In this document: one piece after another, positions 35,558-44,134 of the stretch
How the letters are laid out: the number at the start of each line of letters is the position of its first letter
How positions within the stretch are numbered: position 1 is the stretch's first letter
Assembly (NCBI GenBank): GCA_021521415.1
Contig: JAIQDT010000061.1
Span: forward strand, 2,108,001-2,172,000
DNA from: Bidens hawaiensis
Taxonomy: Eukaryota > Streptophyta > Magnoliopsida > Asterales > Asteraceae
Direction: 5' to 3'
Length of the DNA: 64,000 bases
Notes under the pieces: generated by a model
The model's input: only the letters and a program-made list of their open reading frames with translations
The model's database searches: none
Told to the model about the DNA's origin: nothing
Translations under genes and position numbers: made by a program

Positions 35558-35986
35558 TGTAGGCTCCTGGACGGATCGTACACGGGACGTCGCTAACAAC
35601 GCAGGTGCGGAATCCCTGCGTAGGTAGATACGAGTGTAGAGTATGTAGAGATCGAACACACAATCAATAAACCAACCACGTTATATTGATAACAAACACG
35701 TGACCCGAGGTCACTGTTACAGACTATGACACGTAACTCGGTTACTGAACAACTGAAACAAAACCCTAAACGACCAACCCATAAACTGTTCCGCTGAACA
35801 GTATATAAACACGACAACTTCGCCACAGGCGAAGTTGTCAATAACTTCGCTGATTCAACAAGTTCGCCATAGCGAACTTGTTGACAACTTCGCGATTTAC
35901 ACAAATAATCATAATCAAAACATAATTACATTACAGACTCGATTACAAATGCTAGACTATGAACTACTGACACACATGTACCAACA
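35558..35986 (-). repeat. copia B 3' LTR
   Basis: 429 bp, TGTTGGTACA...GGAGCCTACA on the - strand. It differs from the 5' LTR by C/T in the CTGTTCCGCTG segment (near 35791) and by G/A in the motif near 35822. U3 holds AACTTCGCC/GGCGAAGTT repeats at 35816-35895, upstream of a TATATA at 35802-35807. Confidence 0.97.
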
Positions 35987-35998
35987 GACTCCCCCTTG
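35987..35998 (-). other. polypurine tract of copia B
   Basis: CCAAGGGGGAGTC on the - strand ends directly at the 3' LTR start. Confidence 0.85.
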
Positions 35999-36051
35999 GC
36001 AGTAGCTTCATATCTTGATCTTCAAATCTTGAGTCTTGTAATCTTGCATCT

Positions 36052-38844
36052 CTACGCATGCGCTCCTTCTCTAACACATACCGACACCACCCGTTGATAT
36101 TTCCTAGCTTGATCCTTCCAAGCAGGAATGTAGAAGATCTTCTTCTCGTTGAGCACTTTCAGATCAGCCTTCGATAGATTAACAAGATGCATCGGGTCGT
36201 AAACCCGAAGTACTTCTTGTTCATCCTCATCTTCCATTACCGCTTCAGCTGTCTCACAATCCACGTACCACCATTTTAGATCTTTGAGCACGTCCTTGGG
36301 CATGAACTTCATCGGTACTTCTTTAAGGCACCGGATCGGTTTGTATTTCATAACCATCCAAGGTTTTCCATCAACTCTCAGACCTCTATCCTTGTCTTCG
36401 ACAAGTTTTCCCTTTTGTGGTTTCAGTAGCTCAAACTTTTTCTCTTTAACGCACTCTTTCCATACGATCTTCGCAATGATTCTAGCCATGTTGTCTTCAC
36501 TTCTGTTTACCAATCCCAATCTGGCTAAATCTTTTACTTCACATTCTGGCAGTGTGTTTAGAGATCTCAACTTTCTCTGGAAGTACTGAATGCCATCGTA
36601 CCTCTTGATCACGAAGAGCCGCAGCTGCTCGTCGTATAACCAGCAGATAATACCTTTCTTGGCTTCCGCGTATCCCTTAATATTGTAACTTTTTCTGAAC
36701 ATCTTAGGGACCGCCGGCTTCTTCGTCTTTACGAACCAGTGGGCACAACCTTCCTTCCATTTCGGTTGTTCCTCCCACTCAGCATCTTCCTCAGCATTCT
36801 CATCACCCAAACCTGGTCTGTCAACCTCCGGAATCTCATGTTCCACGGAGTCATCAACAATCTCACCTTCTTCTAACATGTTTTCAACCGTAATCTGCTC
36901 TCCAATCCTCTCGATCTCATCAACTGGCAGCACATCATCTTCAATCATAAACTCATCATCCTCTTCATCCAACTCTTTCAATGCGTCGATAACATCTTCA
37001 ACATCCGCATCGTCATCAACTGCTACAACGTCGTCACCAGCTGCATTTGTAGACTCCCCCTCAGCTGTGGAAGCCCCAAGAGCCTGAGAGGTTCTTGGCA
37101 GCTCACCACCTGCACCTTCCGGTGCATTGGGATCATCGTCATGATCTTCTCTCCGTTTCGTCCTCAACTCATCTCCCCTACAAGTCTTCTCCCCCTGAGA
37201 TGCCAAGAATGCCTTGAAGGCATCTATTACCTTTCCGTGTTCAACCAGGAGGGCTGCTTGTAGTCGATTGGATTCCACTAGGCTCTGAATGGTCTTTGTC
37301 TGATCAACAACAATCTGCTCTAGTGATGTAATCCTCTCGGAATCTGAAGTAGGCGTTGGAGTTGGCGGGACATCAGCAGCAGAAGTGACCGCAGGTGGTA
37401 CACTTGGTAACCCTGCAGTAGTAGTGATGGTCGACTCCACAAATCGTGCAACTACCACCGGTGGATTAAGCGGTTGGGGTGGTAGAGACACAATTGCTGG
37501 GGCCGACGTCTCGACAGTAGTAACCTGTGCTGTAGTAGGAATAAGAGACATACCAGACAAGGCAGGTGGAGCAAAACGTACCAGCCTTGAAGATTCTCCA
37601 GCTCCCGAACCCATACCTCTCTGTTCTCTTCTTGAACGTCTGAGCACAATCTGCACTGCCTCCTCTTCATCAACTTCATCCTCATCCTCGTCTACAGTTC
37701 TCGGCCTCTTTCCCGTAGTTCTCTCCCGAGACACCATAAGTCGTCTCGCCTCAGCAAACGTTTCGTCTAGATCGGAGTCAGCTACCGAAGTAACTGGTCT
37801 AGTAACATCCATAAACTGAGGACCCGAGACATCCATATCAAACACACCATGTACGCCAAAGGCAGCATTAAGATCAACATCTTCAGCAGTAGACACAGCA
37901 TGAGATACAGTAGCTGGCACAGCAGCAGAGGCAACGGTAGAAACAACAGGCGCAGCTGATACAGCATGAGGTGCTGCCGCCTGATGTGGTTGCGGGTCTC
38001 TGAACTCGTCCCCTCCTGCAGGAACATACTCCGGATTGATGAGATATCCGAATAAGGGAGTATGCCTGGGACGCAGCTCAGGCTTGCTACGAGTGCTCGA
38101 GGTGCGGCACTGAGCAAAGATACGTTTCGTCACGCATTCGACGTATCTTATTGGGCGTCTCTGCGGTAGCGACGGAGCGACATGATTTAAAATCATTTGT
38201 AAGAAACGAGGATACATAGTGAATCGCTCGCGCGCCACAGCCCTTCGCTGACGATCGATCTCGTAAAATATTAGCAGACTGAAAGAATATCTGCGGTTGT
38301 AAGTCAGCGCTATCATGGCCGACTGCATCGTCGAGCCCATCCCGTCTGTTCCTGCCTTCCTGCCGGACATGCATACAATCAACACATGCATCAGGAAGCG
38401 CCACTGATCCAGCAGAAACCCTTTCCTCCTCTGCCAGTCCCCCAGCGGACCCGAATAACCCATCCTCAAATAAGCTCCATCCCGGAAAGGAGCCACGAAC
38501 TCCGTTGGGTCATCTCTTGTTTCTTCACCGAACTGCAGAGCCAACCGTATGTCTTCCGAGGAAAACTGTATGTTATGACCATTTACGGTTGCTCGCATCA
38601 CCGGAGGCTCAGGCCTGCAATCATAGTACACTGTCTGCCAAAAGTCTTCAATGTTAGGCAGAGAAATGGGCAGTGTATTTGTGAGCGCGTGAAAGACTCT
38701 TGATCGCAGGAGAAACGTGATAATCTCCCTGTAGTCTTCTACGCCTCGTGCGTCTGGATCTAACGTGATGTACTGGTTATGGGCTGGAAAGAATTGTCGT
38801 TGATCATCACCGTCGTCACCACCAGCACCTCCAACAGCAGCCAT
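36052..38844 (-). CDS. copia B ORF3, extra protein encoded downstream of pol
   Basis: Intact frame of 930 codons if started at the ATG at 38844. An ATG 15 bp upstream is in frame but lies across the predicted splice acceptor, so I prefer 38844. The N-terminal domain (about residues 35-225) contains NIEDFWQTVYYD, IQFSSEDIRLALQF, DQWRFLMHVLIVCMSGRKAG and FTMYPRFLQMILN, matching copia A ORF3. A Val/Ala/Pro-rich linker follows, then a probable coiled coil (about 500-555), a Glu/Asp-rich stretch (about 600-690), and a basic C-terminal domain of about 235 residues with WKEGCAHWFVKTKK and YDGIQYFQRKLRSLNTL. There is no signal peptide or membrane segment. I recognise it as an ORF that accompanies copia pol in this plant group; its function is unknown. 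It is the only undamaged ORF of the element. Confidence 0.88.
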   Translation of the reverse strand: MAAVGGAGGDDGDDQRQFFPAHNQYITLDPDARGVEDYREIITFLLRSRVFHALTNTLPISLPNIEDFWQTVYYDCRPEPPVMRATVNGHNIQFSSEDIRLALQFGEETRDDPTEFVAPFRDGAYLRMGYSGPLGDWQRRKGFLLDQWRFLMHVLIVCMSGRKAGTDGMGSTMQSAMIALTYNRRYSFSLLIFYEIDRQRRAVARERFTMYPRFLQMILNHVAPSLPQRRPIRYVECVTKRIFAQCRTSSTRSKPELRPRHTPLFGYLINPEYVPAGGDEFRDPQPHQAAAPHAVSAAPVVSTVASAAVPATVSHAVSTAEDVDLNAAFGVHGVFDMDVSGPQFMDVTRPVTSVADSDLDETFAEARRLMVSRERTTGKRPRTVDEDEDEVDEEEAVQIVLRRSRREQRGMGSGAGESSRLVRFAPPALSGMSLIPTTAQVTTVETSAPAIVSLPPQPLNPPVVVARFVESTITTTAGLPSVPPAVTSAADVPPTPTPTSDSERITSLEQIVVDQTKTIQSLVESNRLQAALLVEHGKVIDAFKAFLASQGEKTCRGDELRTKRREDHDDDPNAPEGAGGELPRTSQALGASTAEGESTNAAGDDVVAVDDDADVEDVIDALKELDEEDDEFMIEDDVLPVDEIERIGEQITVENMLEEGEIVDDSVEHEIPEVDRPGLGDENAEEDAEWEEQPKWKEGCAHWFVKTKKPAVPKMFRKSYNIKGYAEAKKGIICWLYDEQLRLFVIKRYDGIQYFQRKLRSLNTLPECEVKDLARLGLVNRSEDNMARIIAKIVWKECVKEKKFELLKPQKGKLVEDKDRGLRVDGKPWMVMKYKPIRCLKEVPMKFMPKDVLKDLKWWYVDCETAEAVMEDEDEQEVLRVYDPMHLVNLSKADLKVLNEKKIFYIPAWKDQARKYQRVVSVCVREGAHA

Positions 38845-38846
38845 AT

Positions 38847-39443
38847 CTGCACCAAACAAAACAAGTTAGACAGTGTGTAAGCAACTCACAAGTTCGCTAA
38901 GTACCACGAGCGAAGTTGTGAATAAACCTATACAGGCGAACTTATAGGTGAGGCGAAGTTGGGGACAACTTCTCGTCAACTGTAAGTTCGTCAAAACTGT
39001 TAAGTAAATTGGTATAGGCGAAGTTGATGATAACTTCGCCGTATCACAACATCGCCTAAGGCGAACTTGAGTTCAAGGCGAAGTTACGGATAACTTCGCC
39101 ACAGGCGAAATTAAGCTTCAAGGCGAAGTTACGGATAACTTCGCCACAGGCGAAATTAATCTCCTGGCGAAGTTGTGGATAACTTCGCCTAAACCTTAAC
39201 TTCGCCTGAATCTGAAACGGCGACTGTTCAGATTCAAGGTTTAGATCCGATGTTTTCGGACCGATTTGACGATCCATCAGTGAATAACAACAGAGATTAA
39301 TGATATTGAGACGTAAAGGACGTCCATGAACACGTAACACAAAGGTGAAAAACTTGGTTTTGAAGGTTCGACGACCCGAGGTCTCGAACCGGGTAAAACT
39401 ATACCGAACGAGTATGTTTGGGAATGATATTAACAACACATAC
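38847..39443 (-). other. predicted intron in the ORF3 leader of copia B
   Basis: On the - strand the donor CTCGTG|GTATGTG starts at 39443, and the acceptor TTGTTTTGTTTGGTGCAG ends at 38847, 2 nt before the ATG at 38844. Length is 597 nt. It contains an array of AACTTCGCC/GGCGAAGTT repeats (38884-39205). Copia A has a donor at the same distance from its TATA box and an acceptor at the same place before its ATG. Confidence 0.5.
38884..39205 (-). repeat. GGCGAAGTT/AACTTCGCC array in ORF3 leader of copia B
   Basis: About fifteen copies of GCGAAGTT or its complement, many as inverted pairs such as GGCGAAGTTACGGATAACTTCGCC, which can form hairpins. One 48-bp unit (starting near 39079) is present twice in tandem. 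Confidence 0.9.
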
Positions 39444-39573
39444 CACGAGTATAGTAGAAACTAGAAACACAAGATCGAAAACGAATGGTAAAACAAGATC
39501 GCCGATAATCTGGTATAGATTATATGTTCGCCGGAAATAATGAAATATATGTTACTGTTACTGTTTCAAAAGC

Positions 39574-39581
39574 CTTATATA
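39574..39581 (-). promoter_or_regulatory. internal TATA box upstream of copia B ORF3
   Basis: TATATAAG on the - strand, 138 nt before the predicted donor and directly downstream of five motif copies at 39598-39665. The spacing parallels copia A (TATA to donor 156 nt). Confidence 0.55.
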
Positions 39582-39597
39582 GGGCTGAGTTGGTTCA

Positions 39598-39665
39598 GGC
39601 GAAGTTACGTTTAACTTCGCCTAGGCGAAGTTAAGCACAACTTCGCCGAATTCAACAACTTCGCC
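39598..39665 (-). repeat. GGCGAAGTT/AACTTCGCC cluster next to the internal TATA box
   Basis: Five motif copies in 68 bp, arranged as two inverted pairs plus one, ending 17 bp upstream of the TATATAAG box. Confidence 0.88.
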
Positions 39666-39669
39666 CGTA

Positions 39670-40235
39670 ATTTCAAAATCAGCCTTTAAGTTTGAATAAT
39701 CTTGCACTTAACATTAGAAGATTCCAAAAAGAATTAAACAAAAATGATCATGTCCAAGTAACCAATTTTATAATAACACAACTACAAAAATAGAAAAACT
39801 TATAAAAAATTTAACGAAACAAGGGATCAAATTTCAGTCTAGTCAGAGACCACTATGTTTTAGAAAAGATCCCAACAGGAATCATACTAATTACGTGACT
39901 GTTACTTGGATCCGTGTTTAGCTGTATTATGACATAGAGAAACAGGTTGTAAGCATGTAAATAACTTAAATGGTTTTCATTGTTTCTGTGACACGGATTA
40001 AGGTTCAGTTAAGCTCAAAATTTTAAGTGGGCAACAACTCAGAGATAATGATGTCTTCTATCTATTCTCAAAGCGTATTTGGCTATACCCAAGTCACCCC
40101 GAATTGACTTCGACCCATAGTGTCTGATTAACTTGTATATACTCGTTGTCTGCTTCCCGTTCTCTTCTTACTCCAGACTTGAGAAGTCTTGATTGTTACT
40201 ATGTCTCATAAGTACTAAAAATATACATGTATAAT

Positions 40236-40269
<34 letters not shown>

Positions 40270-40983
40270 CAAACATTCTTTTTGACTTCGGAGTACTACA
40301 CTACTGCAAGTCCCGAATCTGGATCACTGCAGTGTCTTGAAATGCTTTCTTCACGGGAATCAGAACACTCACGGGCTCGTGTATGACTGGGTGGTCGCTT
40401 TTCTGCCTATCATTCGGAAAGATATGTATGAAGACATACAAAACTCTTAAGGAGTTTCCACGTAAATTCGAGTAGTTTAAGTTAGTATCACATACACTTT
40501 TACGCACCATGAAAATTACCATGACATACAATGACTGTTCTAAAGCCTTTTAAGCCTAATAACTTCACTAGTTAAGCACACACAATCAGTATATATATCA
40601 TTTTCCAAGGTTGGATCAATTTTCTGTTAAACACAGCAAAGAACTTCTTACGAAGTATTAGACTTGAAAAGTAATTTCATTTCCCATATAAAATTTTTGA
40701 ATTCAATCGCCCCGATCATGTCAAAGTCGTCAGGTAAACGGCAATCCTGAAGATCCAATGGATCAACTGGACCGACCACATACAAGTATGTGTCCTTCTA
40801 ACTATGTATGACCGACTAATTTTCAGCAACAGAAAGAAAACAAACGTCATAACTGCCCCGATCACTTTCAGTCTTCCGGTTAATGGCTATCCTCATTCTC
40901 TAAGTCGAAACGAGGACCAAAACATATCCGAGGATATGTCCATCAAACTGAGGTAACCGACTAATTTTAAGCAATAATGACAC

Positions 40984-41026
<43 letters not shown>

Positions 41027-41034
41027 AAACATGG
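39670..41034 (-). other. copia B spacer between pol and the ORF3 promoter
   Basis: No convincing ORF. On the - strand there are two long poly(A) tracts: 37 nt at 40986-41022, 12 bp after the pol stop, and 28 nt at 40238-40265. A phrase around GACCGACTAATTTT(C/A)AGCAA occurs twice (near 40810 and 40960), which suggests a local duplication. Confidence 0.7.
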
Positions 41035-43860
41035 TTACTCGGGATTGATCATCCCGTTCAGCTCAATTAGGTTTTGAAATCTGGATTTATCAAACGCTTT
41101 TGTAAACAAGTCAGCAAAATTTTCAAGTGTATCAACTTTTTCGATCTTGATCAGTTTCTTCTCAGCACAATCCCGTATGAAGTGATGACGAATGTCAATA
41201 TGCTTAGTTTTACTGTGCTTCACGGGATTGTTAATTACTGAGATAGCGGCAGTGTTATCAATTAAAATAGGAGTGAGTAAGAAATTCAGACCATAGTCAC
41301 GTAATTGTTGTTGAATCCACAAAACCTGAGAGCAGCAGTTGGATGCTGCCATGTATTCAGCTTCGCATGTTGAAATTGCAACTGATGTCTGTTTCTTGCA
41401 CTGCCAGGAAACTAATCTTCCTCCAAGAAACTGACAGCCTCCTGTTGTTGACTTCCGACTCTGATTGCAACCCCCATAATCAGAATCTGTATACGCCACC
41501 AGTTCAACGTCTCCTCCCTTTGGGTACCACAACCCTAGTTTCGGCTTGCCCTTAAGATACCGTAGTATCCTCTTTGCACCTTTCAAATGAGATTCTTTCG
41601 GATTTGCCTGAAAACGTGCACAAAGACAAACAGCAAACATTATATCAGGCCTAGAAGCAGTTAAATACATTAATGATCCTATTATCGCCCGATACAGAGT
41701 TGGGTCCACATCTGCGTCACCATCTGATTCAGCACCCAATTTGTGATTGACGCAGATGGGAGTATCATATGGAGAACTGTCCTCCATCTTGAATCTTTTC
41801 AGCACATCATGAACGTACTTCGTTTGATGAATGAACATCCCGTCCTTCTTCTGATCAACCTGCAAACCTAGAAAGAAAGTTAGTTCACCCATAGCACTCA
41901 TCTCGAATCGTTTCTTCATGACAGCTTCAAAATCCTGACACATGGATACTCTTGATGCAGCAAAAATGATATCATCCACGTAGACTTGAACCAGTAGGAA
42001 GTCACATCCTTCTCTCTTCACAAACAACGTACTGTCAATCAATCCCCTTTCAAAACCATTTTCCAGCAAGTAGTCCGATAACGTTGAATACCAGGCACGA
42101 GGTGCCTGATGTAACCCATATAACGCCTTGCTCAACCTGTATACGTGATCAGGAAAGTCTGGGTCAGGAAAACCCGGAGGTTGCTCAACATACACAACCT
42201 CATCAACTTTCCCATTTAGAAACGCGCTCTTCACATCCAACTGAAATACCTTCATCTTTTTAAATGCAGCAAACGCCAAAAACAATCGAATCGCTTCTAA
42301 CCGGGCAACAGGAGCGAACACCTCATTGTAATCAATACCCTCTTGCTGATTAAAACCTTTAACAACCAGCCTCGCCTTATTTCTTACGATAATTCCCTTA
42401 TCATCTCTCTTACACTTGAACACCCATTTTGTGCCTATAGCGTGCACATTCCTTGGTTTTTCAACCAAAGTCCAAACTTCCATTTTCTTGAACTGAGCCA
42501 ACTCTTCTTGCATGGCTTCGACCCACGAGCTGTCCTTTAAAGCCATTTGATAATTCTTTGGTTCAATTTGGCTTATAAAGCAAGAGTACAAACATTCGTT
42601 CAGAATACCCGTTTCCTTAATGCTTGTATAAACACAGGTGTGCTCATTCAAGCTACTTCTGGTTTGTACACCGGAGGACACATCACCTATAATATTCTCC
42701 AATGGGTGATCTTTGTGAATTCTCGTGGTCGGAACACCACCGACATGCAAATTATCTTCCAAATTTGAAGAGATCTCATCTATGGTTGTTTCTGGCTGAG
42801 AGTGAAAAGGATTAATAAATTCTTCTTCAGTTGAGGCCGTAGGGGTATCGATAGGGTTTGATGTGGAAGGTTGAGATTTCTCAAACATCTGATGTTGCAA
42901 TAGATTCTCTTCCTCATCAAGTATCATCTTCGACACAGCTCTTTCGTCTTCTTCAGAAATTTCCAAATTAGGTACGTTAAATGACTTAAAGAGTTTAACA
43001 TAGTCGAAAATCTCAGCAGGTCCATTGCTTGGTTTTGGCGGTTGGTAACTAGTAATGTCGGTGTTACAAACCACCTCCACCTTGCAAGTCGACGTATTGA
43101 AGACCCGTCTGTTGGGAGTCCCAACAACATAACCGACTAGGATTCCCTCATCGGCTACTTCACCGAATTTCGAGTTAGTCTTCAAAATCGAACAAGGAGA
43201 CCTAAATGGTTCAAGACCGCACAAGTTGGGCTTCCTTCCGTGCATAAGCTCGTAACAAGTTTTTCCAAGTCTCTTAACGGTTAACACCCTATTCAGAACA
43301 TAGCAGGCTGTAGCAACTGCTTCAGCCCAGAACATCACAGGAAGCTTCGAGTCTGCCAGCATAGTTCTGGCTCCTTCAATTAACGTTCTGTTCTTCCTTT
43401 CAGCCACTCCATTCTGTTGTGGAGTATACGGATCGCTGTATTGATGCTCAATTCCCTTCTGAAGACAGAAGATTTCCATTTCAAAGTTCTTGAACTCTGT
43501 TCCATTGTCGCTTCTGATGAATTTAACTGATTTACTCATGACGTTCTCAACTTTTGTAATGAGATTCTTCACCATCTGAGTCGTCTCGTCTTTCGTTTTC
43601 AGAAAATATACCCACGAGTATCGCGAGTAGTCATCAGTTATCACCAAGCAGTAAGAGGTACCACCTAGACTTTGTACATTCACGGGACCGAAGAGATCCA
43701 TATGAAGTAGTTCTAGAGTACCGGCAATTGAGTTAATTTTCTTGGTGAGATGGGATTTCTTGTGTTGCTTTCCCTTCTTGCAGGCTATGCATTTGTCTTC
43801 AAAGTTAAAACTTTTTCGTGAAATGGACAGTGTAATCTTTATCACAAATCTGCGACACAC
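41035..43860 (-). CDS. copia B integrase core, reverse transcriptase and RNase H
   Basis: A 941-codon open frame. The first 13 or so codons are the wrong frame of the protease segment; homology starts at SFNFEDKCIACKKGKQ. The integrase DDE residues are present (VITDDYSRYSW, IRSDNGTEFKN, QQNGVAERKNR). RT has [34 protein letters not shown] and an intact YVDD (LVQVYVDDIIFA). RNase H has YTDSDYGGCNQSRKS, STCEAEYMAAS and DNTAA, and the frame ends after DLFTKAFDKSRF. The GAG-pre-integrase region with the two His of the HHCC zinc site is missing, so integrase is probably defective although RT and RNase H look complete. Confidence 0.93.
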   Translation of the reverse strand: MCRRFVIKITLSISRKSFNFEDKCIACKKGKQHKKSHLTKKINSIAGTLELLHMDLFGPVNVQSLGGTSYCLVITDDYSRYSWVYFLKTKDETTQMVKNLITKVENVMSKSVKFIRSDNGTEFKNFEMEIFCLQKGIEHQYSDPYTPQQNGVAERKNRTLIEGARTMLADSKLPVMFWAEAVATACYVLNRVLTVKRLGKTCYELMHGRKPNLCGLEPFRSPCSILKTNSKFGEVADEGILVGYVVGTPNRRVFNTSTCKVEVVCNTDITSYQPPKPSNGPAEIFDYVKLFKSFNVPNLEISEEDERAVSKMILDEEENLLQHQMFEKSQPSTSNPIDTPTASTEEEFINPFHSQPETTIDEISSNLEDNLHVGGVPTTRIHKDHPLENIIGDVSSGVQTRSSLNEHTCVYTSIKETGILNECLYSCFISQIEPKNYQMALKDSSWVEAMQEELAQFKKMEVWTLVEKPRNVHAIGTKWVFKCKRDDKGIIVRNKARLVVKGFNQQEGIDYNEVFAPVARLEAIRLFLAFAAFKKMKVFQLDVKSAFLNGKVDEVVYVEQPPGFPDPDFPDHVYRLSKALYGLHQAPRAWYSTLSDYLLENGFERGLIDSTLFVKREGCDFLLVQVYVDDIIFAASRVSMCQDFEAVMKKRFEMSAMGELTFFLGLQVDQKKDGMFIHQTKYVHDVLKRFKMEDSSPYDTPICVNHKLGAESDGDADVDPTLYRAIIGSLMYLTASRPDIMFAVCLCARFQANPKESHLKGAKRILRYLKGKPKLGLWYPKGGDVELVAYTDSDYGGCNQSRKSTTGGCQFLGGRLVSWQCKKQTSVAISTCEAEYMAASNCCSQVLWIQQQLRDYGLNFLLTPILIDNTAAISVINNPVKHSKTKHIDIRHHFIRDCAEKKLIKIEKVDTLENFADLFTKAFDKSRFQNLIELNGMINPE

Positions 43861-44134
43861 TCAGCAGATTATGCTTTAACTCCTCCACAAAGTTTACATT
43901 TTCAAGTGTCATTCTCCCATTCGACACAGTTCCTCTACCGGTAATCCTTCCACCGCTCTCACCAGCAAAACTAACTCTAGCTCCCTGAACAGGTTTTAAG
44001 TCTTGCAACAAGTGTTTGTTGCCTGTCATGTGCCGGGAACAGCCGCTATCTACAATCCAAAGATTGTTGGCAGCCCTGTTCAACTGTTCCTGCACAATAA
44101 AACAAAGAGTTAGAATCTTGGGACCCAAGACCAA
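43805..44134 (-). pseudogene. copia B protease
   Basis: Contains the aspartic protease site WIVDSGCSRHMTGN and the typical continuation GGRITGRGTVSNGRM and HNLLSVSQICDKDYTVHF. It then runs into a junction at about 43808-43818 where some 90 codons found in copia A and C (the GAG-pre-integrase region) are missing and the frame changes. Upstream it overlaps the end of gag by 25 bp in another frame. Confidence 0.88.

Noticed and set aside
44060..44134. Splice acceptor (TTTTATTGTGCAG) between gag and protease of copia B as evidence of a spliced pol mRNA
   Set aside because: A matching donor is not apparent, and the overlap of frames by 25 bp is explained by a single indel. The acceptor-like string may be chance.
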